A DNA stretch of 64,000 nucleotides from Terebella lapidaria (Eukaryota > Annelida > Polychaeta > Terebellida > Terebellidae), in assembly GCA_949152475.1 (NCBI GenBank), contig OX424569.1, forward strand, positions 25,837,950 to 25,901,949. Reading direction: 5' to 3'. The translations under genes and the position numbers were made by a program. Shown one piece after another: positions 1-9,660 of this stretch (within the stretch, counting starts at the first letter, position 1; every line of letters begins with the position of its first letter). Under the pieces are notes generated by a model. It saw nothing but the letters and a program-made list of their open reading frames with translations, was not told the origin of the DNA and made no database searches.

Positions 1-813
1 CACATCAACCGCTTAGAGTTGGAGGCAGTTTCCCTGGCCCTGGCCCACTGGGAGGAGGAGTGTGCTGGTCGTGCTGTCCTGGTGTCCACGGACAACTCCA
101 CTGTCGTGGCCTACATAAACAAACAGGGGGGTACAAAGTCCGTTACCCTGTGTCGGCAGGCCACGACGCTTCTTCTGTGGTGCCGGTCTCGGAACATTCA
201 CTTGCGTGCACGTCACATCCCGGGCCGGTTGAATGTGTTGGCGGACCAGCTGTCACGCAGGGGGCAGATCCAGCCAACAGAGTGGTCTCTCCATCCTCAG
301 GTGTTCAGTTCCCTGTGCCTCAGGTGGGACCGCCCTACAGTGGATCTCTTCGCGACCAGGTGGAACAACAAGCTTCCAGTGTTTGTCTCTCCGCTTCCGG
401 ACCCCCTTGCGATGTCCATCGACGCGTTGTCCACGGATTGGGACGGCCTGTTCGGGTATGCATACCCTCCGGCGATTCTGCTGCCCAAGGTTTTGGCCAA
501 GATCAGGTCCCACACATGCCGTATTCTCCTGGTCGCTCCATACCAGCCACAGCGGCCTTGGTTCCCAGAACTTCTGGGCCTGTTGGTAGATCAACCAGTG
601 GCCCTACCCCCTCGGGACGACCTTCTCAAACAGCCCCGGGCGCAGCTGTTTCACAGCCGACCCGCGAGCCTGAACCTCCACGCGTGGCTTCTGTCCAGCG
701 ATCCCTTCGCGCAAAGAGATTTTCTTCAGAAGTGTCCAGTAGGATCGCCCGCCCTAATAGAAACTCATCCGTTGGGAGTCTATGAGTCTAAATGGCGAGT
801 CTTCGCTGCTTAG
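1..813 (+). CDS. RNase H and linker region of DIRS-like polyprotein (5' partial)
   Basis: Open from the first base of the window in frame 1, so the true start lies outside. The opening residues (HINRLELEAV) and STDNSTVVAYINKQGG, followed by RARHIPGRLNVLADQLSR, are the RNase H-like region that follows reverse transcriptase in DIRS elements. WSLHPQVF, DLFATRWNNKLPVF and GYAYPP are shared with the second DIRS element at 4709-5719 on the other strand. The frame ends at a TAG (811-813). Translation of the following codons in the same frame continues into the recombinase, so the stop most likely replaced a Trp codon (element B has Trp nearby). This copy probably cannot make the full protein. Confidence 0.7.
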   Translation, partial: HINRLELEAVSLALAHWEEECAGRAVLVSTDNSTVVAYINKQGGTKSVTLCRQATTLLLWCRSRNIHLRARHIPGRLNVLADQLSRRGQIQPTEWSLHPQVFSSLCLRWDRPTVDLFATRWNNKLPVFVSPLPDPLAMSIDALSTDWDGLFGYAYPPAILLPKVLAKIRSHTCRILLVAPYQPQRPWFPELLGLLVDQPVALPPRDDLLKQPRAQLFHSRPASLNLHAWLLSSDPFAQRDFLQKCPVGSPALIETHPLGVYESKWRVFAA

Positions 814-1749
814 CGCGATGGCAGGCAGGTTGATCCATTCAACGCCTCTGCTCAGACAGTAGCTGATTTTCTCTTGGAGAAATTCCAAGCGGGTGCGGCC
901 CCTTCGACATTAGCGGGTTATAGGACCGCTCTAGCCAAGACTATTTTGCCTCACACTGGCATCAATCTCGGCGAGGATCAAGATCTGAGCGCCTTGCTCA
1001 ATAACTTTAAAGTTGAACGTCCGCTTACCCGTAACTCAGTTCCGGAGTGGGATCTATCCCTGGTTTTGAACCGTTTGGCGTCTGCTCCCTTTGAACCTAT
1101 GTCTTCCGCCCCCCTAAAGTTCCTTACTTGGAAGACAGTCTTCCTGCTGGCTCTGGCTTCTGGACGTCGCAGGAGCGAAATCCACGCCTTGGATTTCTCA
1201 AAAGTTAGATGGCGAGAGGATGGCCTCCAGGTCTCCTTGCAGGTCATCCCTTCTTCCCTGGCGAAAACCCAGCTGGCGTCGTCTCCCCCACTGGCCTTCA
1301 CGATTCCGGCTTTGTCGGCGTCTGTAGGCCCGAATCTCGAGGAAGACTGTCTCCTGTGCCCGTTGCGGGCTTTGCGCTTGTACCTTAAGCGGACAAAAGG
1401 TCTCCGGGCTGGCAAGCGACTGTTGTTCATTTCACATCAGTTGAAATTCCAACGGGACATACGTTCCGCTACCATCTCATCCTGGATTCAAAAATGTATC
1501 CGCACCTGTTACGATTTGGCCGAGCAGGACTCCGCCTGTTCGTTCAAGGTACGCGCCCATGATGTTCGGGCCATGGCGGCCTCTCTTGCATATATGGGAC
1601 GGGTTCCACTTGATCAGGTCATGCAAGCATGTTCATGGCAATCCCATAACACCTTTACGTCTTTTTACCTTAGAGACCTGACGTGGACGGGGAGTGAGGG
1701 CTACCACCTCGGGCCTGTGGTAGCTGCTCGGAGCGTCGTCACCCCTTGA
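814..1749 (+). pseudogene. DIRS-like tyrosine recombinase, in frame after a stop codon
   Basis: Continues the frame of the RNase H region after the TAG at 811-813; the first Met is at 874. The sequence has the layout of a tyrosine recombinase. An N-terminal SAM-like domain is followed by the catalytic box I Arg in LASGRRRSEI (about 1150-1180), the box II motif HDVR (about 1558), a Trp (CSW) and the nucleophile Tyr in FTSFYLRD (about 1660). Recombinases of this family insert the circular cDNA of DIRS elements without target duplication. All catalytic residues can be seen, so only the upstream stop argues against function. It could be expressed separately from Met 874, but the domain would then lack its N-terminal part. 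Confidence 0.65.
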
Positions 1750-2201
1750 GGATGACGTGGCCCATCTTGTACATACGTTCCTCTTGTACATATGTTGAAG
1801 TTCCGTGTTGCGAGTTCCGGTTCCGATTACCGTTAAATTGGTCTCCTATGTCAGTACGGTCGTACTCCTTAGTTCGGTATGCATTGTGACTCAGTTGCGT
1901 CAGCAAGGCATATCCTCATGTACATACGTTACGTCACTTATGACCGGAAGCCAGTCACTCGACACTCGGAGGTAAGTGGTTTTTCTACTTACCCTATTGT
2001 TAAACCATAAATGTTTTGGTGACCCTGAGGACACCCTCCTTTGGTTCCTCCAATCATTCAGGGGAAAAGCCCACCCTGTCCCTCACTGAGGCCCTAGGGT
2101 TGAGCTTTTGGTTATGTCAGAGTTCTTTTTGGAGCACCCCGCCTCCAATCTTTATTCTGATTTTACCTGTAATGTGTTTTGGAGGTAAGATATAGGCATA
2201 T

Positions 2202-2510
2202 AACTGGCTGTTTTATGTTAATAAAACTAGTGTTATATACTATACTTACCTCCAAAACACATTCAGAGTGCCCACCCGGCCGGCCCCGCGTACTCCTTCT
2301 GGTTGGTTCCTAGAATCGACGAGAATGACGTCACCATCCGGTCACGTGGGTTAGTGGCTTGGACAATTCATTGTCTAGCCCATTTTCCAAATGGGGTTCT
2401 CTCTATGGAGAACTCCTATGTCAGTAAGGCTAATTAGCCATAACCCGTAATGTGTTTTGGAGGTAAGTATAGTATATAACACTAGTTTTATTAACATAAA
2501 ACAGCCAATT
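2202..2510. repeat. 62-bp inverted repeat at the 3' end of DIRS element A
   Basis: Bases 2202-2263 and 2449-2510 are reverse complements over 62 bases with one difference, separated by 185 bases. The arms contain GGAGGTAAGTAT, which reads as a strong 5' splice site. A further direct copy of AATGTGTTTTGGAGGTAAG lies at about 2171. DIRS elements are known to end in inverted repeats with an internal complementary region, and I read this as that structure. DIRS element B has the same arrangement at its corresponding end. Confidence 0.7.
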
Positions 2511-2574
2511 AGATTCCATGAGGGTTTGTGGCATAATGTGCACAATTGAATCATAAAATGTAAAGTCGATAATG

Positions 2575-3131
2575 AGTGAGATGTTAGCCTTTTTGTGCTC
2601 TGACCTTGAAAATGGATGTCAAGGGTCATATTCAAGGTCATCAGAATATTCGGCATACATTATTTCCTATATGTCCACAATTTATTCCTGAGCTGTAAAG
2701 TCGATATTAAGTCTATATCAGCCACTTTGTGCTTTGACTTTGAAAATGAGATCAAAGGTCAAATTCAAGGTCATGACAATATTCAGCAAATATCATTTCT
2801 TATATGTTCACAATTAATTCCTTTACTTCAATCCCAGTATTGGGTGAGATATTAGGAATAATGTGTCCTATTAGAAAGCATAGGAAAATTTAACATGGGA
2901 AAGTGCCATTTGGGACCCGTCAAAAAGATCCAAATGTCTGCCACAAGCAGACCGGCTATTCAAGGCCAATAAAACTTATACACGTCACAAAGGTATATAC
3001 GTGGAATCTTTTGAAATGAAAATATCTACATGTAATCTGATCTGACAGTTTTTGAGAACAAGGCCGCCAAAGTTAAAAATTGACTGTTTTGCGACAGAAA
3101 TGGCCGCTATTTTGGTAAAAATGCAAAAATT
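2575..3131 (-). repeat. Fragment of AGGTCA-rich dispersed repeat, left of DIRS B
   Basis: Holds two degenerate units of the satellite seen in many copies at 22600-24230, with paired motifs such as TTCAAGGTCA and TGACCTTGAA. It also holds a single-copy part (2860-3131) that matches the reverse complement of about 22330-22620. With the fragment at 9474-9660 it appears to be one repeat copy split by DIRS element B. No gene is seen. Confidence 0.6.
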
Positions 3132-3468
3132 TCCCAAATTTTAATTGTAAATTTGCCGTTTATTGTTATTACTCACCTCTAAACTACTACATGCTCCTTT
3201 TCGATCCTTTGGATCGTTCTGGATAGAAATTCGCGTACTGAAAGCAAGGCACGATCGTCTGCCTGCATGACTCGAGCGCTCCTTTTGCCGCCAAAACCGC
3301 CGCGCATATGCGCGCGCAGCTGCGCAGAAGCTTCACTTTTCTGTCCAAAAAACGACAAAAGGAAGCCCCTAGCACACAACTGGCGGGGATGGATGGGAGG
3401 GCCTTTACTGTAGTAGTTTAGAGGTGAGTAATAACAATAAACGGCAAATTTACAATTAAAATTTGGGA
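3132..3468. repeat. 60-bp inverted repeat flanking an ITR-like block
   Basis: Bases 3132-3191 and 3409-3468 are exact or near-exact reverse complements (TCCCAAATTTTAATTGTAAA and on). Between them, about 3192-3350 matches the reverse complement of 9290-9430, the inner part of the right terminus of DIRS element B. The arms carry GAGGTGAGTAAT, a good 5' splice site, as in element A. I read this as the terminal repeat complex of a DIRS element, or the remains of a second copy abutting the first. Confidence 0.6.
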
Positions 3469-3809
3469 AGTTTATTTTATACATCACCAATCTAAACTAC
3501 TACATGCTCCTTAGAATCAAAGGATAGGCGGTGGAGCAGTAGTGCTAGAGAGTCATGAAAACAGACGATAGTCTTGATTTCAAGCGAATCGCTAAAATGC
3601 TACATTTTCGATATATCTTTAGTAATATAATAAAGATACTCACCTAGCGGTGCGATCGCTTGCCTCCGACATGCACGAATTTCTTCTTCACCCATCGGTG
3701 GAAAACGGAACTCTACTTGAGACCGTAACATAAAGAACTCAAACACAAACACAAAGTGTTGCTTATATACACGTGCACGTTAAAACCAAGACTTTTCTGT
3801 CCAGTTGGT

Positions 3810-4800
3810 TCAAACAACAGCTTGCGCTACGACCAGCGGACCCAGTCTAAATCTGGACGACTGGTCCTGAAGTTCGGCAGCATTGGACAGATAGAACCCG
3901 ATGAATGTCGTAGAATTAGTCCACATTCCAGCCCTCACGATATATTCCAACGAAATATTCGACCTGGCCGCCAAAGACATCGAGATGTGTCGGATTTGGT
4001 GGGACGATATTTTGTAAGTGACTCGATCGTCAGCACCTGACTCCGCATAGACAGTCCTCACTACAACCTTCACCCATCGGGATAGTGTAGCTGTGGAGAT
4101 ATCCGTAGCCCTATTAGGCTGATAGGAAATAAATAACCGCTTGCGATCTTTCCTGATCGATCTGGTACGATCGATGTAGATTTTCAGCGCTCTTACCGGG
4201 CACAATAGAGCGTCCGGCTCATTCCGTCCTACGTAATCGCCCAGTGACGGAATTACGATAGGGGAGAACGTTTTCCCGCCCTCAACCGCAGCACGTGTTT
4301 TAGGCATAAAATCACGTACTGGGTATAAGGAAACGGACCCATCCGCGACAAATGCGACTCGCGATACGTCGATCGCCGCGACATCTGAGCGTCTTCGACC
4401 ACTTGCTAGCATAACCAGCAAGAAAGTCTTAAGAGTTAACCTCTGCAAGGAAACTTCCTTGAGACGCTCCCAAGGTGCTTTAGTAAGACAATATAGCACA
4501 AAAGCCATGTCCCAATCCGGTAGAGTAGGAACTCCCCGTGGCCTTTGCGTCCTAAAGGACGCCAAGAGATCAGCAAGGATACGATTATTAGTTAAATCGA
4601 TCCCCCTAGCACGGAATACAGGGCCCAGCATGGACCTGTATCCCTCGATCGTAGTAGTCTTCAAATTAAGCCTATCAAAGAGATAGCAGAGAAAGTCTAG
4701 CACTGCATTCAGAGGGGCAGAGAGCGGATCAATGCGCTTTCCGTTACACCAACGTACGAATACTCTCCATTTAGCCTCATACGTTTTAGAGGAGGATCTC
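3810..4800 (-). CDS. DIRS-like tyrosine recombinase
   Basis: The recombinase domain starts at about the KTYEAKWRVF segment (4789) and ends at 3810. The same frame is open up to 5510, but its upstream part is an out-of-frame reading of the RNase H region, so I give the domain limits. Catalytic residues are visible: Arg in MLASGRRRSDV (about 4400), HQIRH (about 3930), Trp in AGMW and Tyr in FIGFYLSN (about 3870). It would insert the element cDNA by site-specific recombination in the nucleus. A one-base frame change near 4790 separates it from the RNase H region, whereas in element A the two are in one frame. All catalytic residues are present. Confidence 0.75.
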
Positions 4801-5719
4801 CTATTCTTTCTCGCGAGATGTACGGAAACCTGCTGAGAAAATCCTGCCTCCTGGAAGGATCGCTCGATAGCCTCCACACATGTAATTTGAGCACGTGGAC
4901 GGAATCGTGAAATATATCCCGCCCCGGTTGCTTCAGCAACCTGTCCTCGATCGGGAGAACCCGTGGTACATCGATCAGGAGGGACAGTAGCAGCGGGAAC
5001 CACGCCTGCATCGGCCAGCATGGCGCCACCAACAGAATCTCGCACTGAGACCTGGCTACTTTGTGCAGCACTTCTGTTAGGAACCGGGTTGGCGGGTACG
5101 CATACCCGAACATCCCGTCCCACAACTGAGACATCGCGTCCACAGCCAGTGCCTCGCTCTCTGGCAGAGGTGAGAAGTGGACCGGGAGCTTGTGATTCCG
5201 AGAGGTTGCGAACAGGTCTATGTTCGGTGTCCCGAACGCCTGACAAATGCGACGAAACACCCCCGGATGCAAACTCCACTCCGTGCCTATGATCTTGTCC
5301 GGTCTCGACAGAGCGTCCGCTAGGACATTCCTGCGACCCGGTAGGTGCCTTGCCCTGATAAACAGACGGGACTTGAAGGCAAACCTGATCAGACACTCGG
5401 CCTCCAAACAAAGCTGACTCGACCGAGTTCCACCTTGTTTGTTTTCGTGCGCCACTACTGTGCTGTTGTCTGTGAAGACCAGCCATTTCGTCCCCAGATC
5501 TCGAACGCACGTTTCACCGCTCGCAGCTCTAGGACATTGATGTGCAACGCCCTCTCGCTCGTGTTCCACACAGCAGAGAGTTCGTGCTCGTCCATATGAG
5601 CTCCCCAAGCCAATTCTGACGCATCGGTGAAGAAGGTCCGATCGAAAGATACTCCGCCAGTGGCATCCCTCGGAAAAGATTCCGATGGTCCCGCCACCAA
5701 TGCATTGCTTCCCGAGCAC
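4709..5719 (-). pseudogene. DIRS-like RNase H and linker region
   Basis: From about 5490 the frame encodes WLVFTDNSTVVAHENKQGG, then RARHLPGRRNVLADALSR, WSLHPGVF, DLFATSRNHKLPV and FGYAYPP. These match the corresponding blocks of element A at 100-480. The codons before about 5490 in this frame are a shadow. The start of RNase H (FFTDASELAWGAHM) sits in the frame of the upstream reverse transcriptase ORF, so a frame change near 5470 splits the domain. The end of this frame past 4790 also runs out of homology. The region joins reverse transcriptase to recombinase in DIRS polyproteins. Confidence 0.6.
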
Positions 5720-6921
5720 GATCGTCCACCGATACGACTTGGTCTAGTCGATCGGTGAGGATCCGCCATTGCAATGCTAGACACCATTAAATGGGTCTGA
5801 GGAAGCACCTGCCGAACGGCACCTGTTTCTCCATCGACGCCAACAGACCGATGATGGATAGAAACTGTCGAGCTGTGATCGACGACTGCGTCAGCGCGAC
5901 ATCCATCGCCGCAATCGCTTTGAGAACTCTTCTGCAGAGGAAGAGCTACTCCTCGATCTAGATCGTAATCTACCCCGACATACTCGAATCTCCGTGTCGG
6001 GGACAGATGAGACTTCGCCCAATTGGGGATCCAGCCAATGCTGGTCGCCAACCTGAGGACGAACCCGGATTGCTCTATAGCCTGAGACGGGGAGTCGGCT
6101 ATGATTAACCAATCGTCGATGTAATGGTGGAATTGAATTCCAACCGATCGAAACCTGGCTGCCATCGCCCTTACGATACGGGTGAACACGTAAGGGGCGG
6201 TGGCTACTCCAAAAGGAAGTACCCAGAACTGATACACCGAGCCCTCGAAGGCGAACTTGAGGTATCGCCGATCGGCTGGGTGTATGGGCACATGTAAGTA
6301 CGCGTCCTTGACGTCGATACTGACTGCCCACTTCCCCTTGGACAGAGCTTTCTGAACGGAAAGCGCCGACTCCATCTTGAACCTGGGTATGATCAGGAAT
6401 TTGTTGAGGTTTGACAGATTGAAAACGGGACGCCACCCGCCTGTCTTTTTCGGCACTAGGAAGATGAGAGAATAGAATCCTCTCTCGTCCTTGACCACCT
6501 CGATCGCACGTTTCTCTAGCAACTGCTGCACCTCGTGCTGCAGAAGCTGAAACTTTTCCCGATCGCTGGGCACAGGGAAGAACCACGCTTTGGGTCTGAT
6601 CGGTGGTTTTCCAGGCTACCATCTGAAGGTGAGACCGAACTTCATCCATGCCACGACTGAATTGTCTGACGACGCCAGATCGCTCCAGTTCTGGACGAAC
6701 TGAGCCAGGCGTCCCCCGACTGGACCAGGTTGTGGAAGATCGAATTCCGACAGAACTGAACCTTCCACAGAGCCTACGCTTTCCCGCAACGAGTCACTTC
6801 TTAGCAGAAGATTTCCCTTTGCCCTTGAAGCGTCCACCCCCTTTGCCTCCACGCTTGCCATCCCCCTGAGGAGGGGGAGGCTGCGCCCCCCGAAAGGGCG
6901 GCTGCGCAGAAGCGGGTGCAT
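5455..6921 (-). pseudogene. DIRS-like reverse transcriptase
   Basis: The frame starts in GGRLAQFVQNW (about 6690), a typical DIRS N-terminal segment, and meets a TAG at 6616-6618. It resumes in the same frame with reverse transcriptase blocks: VVKDERGFYSLIFLVPKK, WRPVFNLSNLNKFL, VSIDVKDAYLHVPIHP, FWVLPFGVATAPYVFTR and the catalytic YIDD in HHYIDDWLII (about 6120). After YVGVDYDL (about 5960) homology shifts to another frame, then returns with FFTDASELAWGAHM and LHINVLELRAVKRAF, the start of RNase H. The enzyme would copy element RNA to DNA. The stop and frame changes make this copy unlikely to work. Confidence 0.7.
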
Positions 6922-8591
6922 GTGGTGCCTGAGGTTGGGCAGGCTGTCCCAGACCCCGCCGACTTCCCAAGCAAAGCCTTGGCCATAGCCTCATCCCGGA
7001 GATGTTCCCGCATGATGGAAATATCCGGTCGAGAGAGGTTGGCGTAGGTATAGCCTGAGAAAAGCGGCCTCCCACGTAGCTCAGCGACGTCCGTAGCAGA
7101 CACGTCAAGCAGACGGAGATCGGCATCACGTATGGTGAGATCCAATTGTGCGCCCAGGTGCGCACTGTCACGCTCAGCAGCACGGACCACTCCGGCCAAG
7201 ACGCCGAGTGCTGCATGAATGTTGGCGCGACTCCCCTCCTCCAGATCCGCCTCGTCCACAAACTCCTGAACCAAAGTGGTCAGGTGATCTGTCAACGAGA
7301 GCTGCCCCATCAATTGATGAGACAGCGTCTGCCAGTGAGAAAGGCGAGCCTTTTTCACATAAGCTGACCAGACCGTACCCTGCTTCCGGGAAAGCAGGTG
7401 AAGGTTAGGGTCTTCGACCGGGACGGAAGTCTGATGTCCACCCTCGGACTCTACAGTCCGATAGGTGTCGATCGACTCAGGTCGAACCTGGCTAGTCGGG
7501 AATGTCGACTCCGTACGAGCCACATCCTTCTTAGCCGTAACTCCCTTGTTGATCTTGTCGAAGGACTTGACCAACGCGGGAGCCACAGGGAGCCGGATCG
7601 GCTGACGAACTGGCGCTGACGCGAACCTACCGGTTCCCCGTGAGGGCCCTGGATCATCGATCGGCAAGTCCATATGCCTTGCGACCGACTCCAAAGCCCA
7701 CCGGAAGTTAGAACCCCCGGCCTGATCGGAAGTCTCATCCTCCGAGGAGGACGACTCCTGATCAGCTTCCACTCGACCCCCCCGATCGTTGGACCTCACA
7801 GGTCCGATCGAAGACCTCGATGACCCCAAGGGTACATCAAAGGACGGGCGAGGGAATGCCTGCTCAGCGATCGCGCCCGTCCGGCGACTTACATCCGCAT
7901 ACACAGGACTTGAGTGGTCCTGAGGAACGACCCCAGCACCACCCGCCCGATCGTGCCCTGATCGAGGACCAGGAGCATGACCGCCAAGTGAAGACTCCCG
8001 ATCGCACGAACGATCGAGAGCCTCACCCCCAAACAAAGGGAACTCTTCCCCCTCGAACCTCGAGACCGAGGACCCGAATGAACCATCCAAGATGCTCCGC
8101 CGATCGAAGCCCGAAGCCTGATCGTCGCCCACCGAGAGGTCGGACGAAGCCTGAGCCACATCGAAAATCGATGTGGTCTCAGCACCACGGCGCTTAGAGG
8201 AAGCACGCTTCCTCTTCTTGGAAGGCCCAGGGGAAGAGACAACGGACCCCTCCACCTCGATCGGCCCCGACTGAGGGACGACGAAGGTGGAGTGCGGTTC
8301 CTTGGCTGCTTTCGCCTTGGCAAGAACTGAAACCTTCTTCTTAGAAGATTTCGACTTCTTGCCAGCAGGGGGAGCAAGCTCTCCCTGCGACGAAGGGGCA
8401 GCCGAAGAACCGGCCGGGACTCCCTGTCCAAGCAGGGAAGAGAGACCCGGCAGGAGGGGACCCTGAAGGGACGACAGCGACTGTGCAAAAAAGGATTGCA
8501 CAGCCGCGTTGACCATGTCCTGTGTTAGCCCCAGGGGCTGGCTAACACCGGACGCAATCTGCGCCGTCACAGGCGGAGTCTCCACCTCCAT
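6801..8591 (-). CDS. DIRS-like gag-like protein
   Basis: A 596-codon frame upstream of reverse transcriptase, in the position of the first (gag-like) ORF of DIRS elements. The N-terminal half is low-complexity: a lysine-rich patch (KKSKSSKKK, KKRKRASSKRR) that could bind nucleic acid or act as nuclear localisation signal, then Ser/Asp/Gly-rich sequence. The part from about 7700 (FRWALESVARHMDLPIDDP) to about 7000 looks more ordered. I recognise no catalytic motif. A zinc-binding ORF lies just upstream in the same frame, separated by a TAA near 8607. The C-terminal residues (GKGKS) appear in a different frame from the best downstream continuation. Confidence 0.55.
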   Translation of the reverse strand: MEVETPPVTAQIASGVSQPLGLTQDMVNAAVQSFFAQSLSSLQGPLLPGLSSLLGQGVPAGSSAAPSSQGELAPPAGKKSKSSKKKVSVLAKAKAAKEPHSTFVVPQSGPIEVEGSVVSSPGPSKKRKRASSKRRGAETTSIFDVAQASSDLSVGDDQASGFDRRSILDGSFGSSVSRFEGEEFPLFGGEALDRSCDRESSLGGHAPGPRSGHDRAGGAGVVPQDHSSPVYADVSRRTGAIAEQAFPRPSFDVPLGSSRSSIGPVRSNDRGGRVEADQESSSSEDETSDQAGGSNFRWALESVARHMDLPIDDPGPSRGTGRFASAPVRQPIRLPVAPALVKSFDKINKGVTAKKDVARTESTFPTSQVRPESIDTYRTVESEGGHQTSVPVEDPNLHLLSRKQGTVWSAYVKKARLSHWQTLSHQLMGQLSLTDHLTTLVQEFVDEADLEEGSRANIHAALGVLAGVVRAAERDSAHLGAQLDLTIRDADLRLLDVSATDVAELRGRPLFSGYTYANLSRPDISIMREHLRDEAMAKALLGKSAGSGTACPTSGTTCTRFCAAALSGGAASPSSGGWQAWRQRGWTLQGQREIFC

Positions 8592-8606
8592 GGGCGACTG
8601 GCGGAC

Positions 8607-8876
8607 TTACGGAGCCGAAGCTTCCGCAAGCCTCAAAGCATCCTGACGAGCCAACGAGGCTTCAGAATACTTTGCAGTCGCCTGCACGAAGGAAGAGGGA
8701 CGCCAGAAACGGCACAGATCACACCTCAAATCCTCCATAGATACCGGGCCATGGTCCAAACAGTCGAAACACAAACTGTGTTTCTCCCCTCCTCGGAGGG
8801 TATTGACCAGACACTTCGGGCATGGACGTTCGTCCATGGCACCGGTACCAAGGGAGGATTGTGAAGTCATGATCAC
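8607..8876 (-). CDS. Small zinc-binding ORF at the 5' end of DIRS element B
   Basis: An 89-residue frame with two Cys pairs near the N-terminus (CPKC and CFDC, about residues 19-39) and a third (CDLC, about residue 53), suggesting a zinc-binding fold. It lies in the same frame as the 596-codon gag-like ORF, and only a TAA followed by about 15 bases separates them. The stop overlaps the sequence CCGTAAGTCC, which could also be read as a 5' splice site, so joining by splicing or recoding is possible. No family could be named with confidence. Confidence 0.45.
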   Translation of the reverse strand: MIMTSQSSLGTGAMDERPCPKCLVNTLRGGEKHSLCFDCLDHGPVSMEDLRCDLCRFWRPSSFVQATAKYSEASLARQDALRLAEASAP

Positions 8877-9289
8877 GAAAGGGAACTAACCACACACAGT
8901 AACAGGGCGGACAAAATAAGCAAACCTGAGACTGCGCTGAAAAAGAACCCTAAGAGGACTACGAATATATAAACTACAGTATAGGACAATATATATACAG
9001 TAGAAAATTAACGTAGAACTATTGATAGATGTAGCCTAAACAACAAGTACACTATCAAGTACGACGGATGGACGATAATAGGGTGAACTGGCTATATAAA
9101 TCGCTGACGATCTAGCAAGTAACAAACTATCGACCAATACTTATCCAAATAGACACAAAACGATGTCTATGAACGTGGCAGGTGAAATTCCGTAAGAATA
9201 TATCGCAAAAGTCTAGTTTGCAGACTAAATTCTACGAATTCACCGGGAACCAAAATCCAAAGCTGCCAAGCAAAAATGGCGGTGGACAG

Positions 9290-9473
9290 AAAAGTGAAGT
9301 TTCTGCGCAGCTGCGCGCGCATATGCGCGGCGGTTTTGGCGGCAAAAGGAGCGCTCGAGTCATGCAGGCAGACGATCGTGCCTTGCTTTCAGTACGCGAC
9401 TTTCTATCCAGAACGATCCAAAGGATCGGAAAGGAGCATGTAGTAGTTTAGATTGGTGATGTATAAAATAAAC
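9290..9473. repeat. Right terminal repeat of DIRS element B
   Basis: The outer 43 bases (9431-9473) are the exact reverse complement of 3470-3512. The next 140 bases inward match, inverted, the block at about 3192-3350 with a few differences. It includes the GC-rich palindromic stretch GCGCAGCTGCGCGCGC. Confidence 0.75.
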
Positions 9474-9660
9474 AACTCCCTCTCAAAATATTTTTAGGCA
9501 TTTTCGTGCAAAATGTCAGAAAGATTCGCCCGTAAACTTTAAAGATAAAAATGTAGACGGACGATGACGACGGACGAAGACGGGCGACGGACGCAAAGCC
9601 ATGCCAATAGGATATCGGACCCAAGGGCAAAGATAGGTTACCAGACAATTTTACTTAACC
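9474..9660 (-). repeat. Fragment of dispersed repeat, right of DIRS B
   Basis: Reverse complement of the left end of the repeat at about 22160-22310: GACGACGG-type trinucleotide repeats, CAAAGCCATGCCAATAGG and a terminal GGTTACC. It is taken to be the other half of the copy split by DIRS element B. Confidence 0.6.

Larger units (their letters stand above)
1..2510 (+). mobile_element. DIRS-like retrotransposon A, 3' part
   Basis: The 3' portion of a tyrosine-recombinase (DIRS-type) retroelement; the reverse transcriptase lies beyond the left edge. It shows an RNase H-like region followed, in the same reading frame, by a tyrosine recombinase. That order is known from DIRS elements, which carry a recombinase in place of a DDE integrase. 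After the coding part there are about 450 bases of untranslated sequence, then a 62-bp inverted repeat (2202-2263 against 2449-2510, one mismatch). I take this as the terminal structure of the element. The exact right boundary is inferred. The element is interrupted by at least one stop codon. Confidence 0.75.
3470..9473 (-). mobile_element. DIRS-like retrotransposon B
   Basis: A 6.0-kb element on the - strand bounded by perfect 43-bp inverted terminal repeats (3470-3512 and 9431-9473). In sense order it has a small zinc-binding ORF, a gag-like ORF, reverse transcriptase, RNase H and tyrosine recombinase. This is the DIRS gene order. No flanking target duplication is obvious, as expected for this class. 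Several stop codons and frame changes interrupt the coding region (TAA near 8607, TAG at 6616-6618, frame changes near 5900, 5640, 5470 and 4790), so the copy is probably defective. The oligomer GATCG is strikingly frequent throughout. Confidence 0.8.

Noticed and set aside
4800-5510. N-terminal 240 codons of the recombinase frame in DIRS B
   Set aside because: They overlap the RNase H homology in another frame and show no similarity of their own.
5891-6649. - strand 252-codon frame overlapping reverse transcriptase
   Set aside because: Arg/Ser-rich out-of-frame reading of the reverse transcriptase region.
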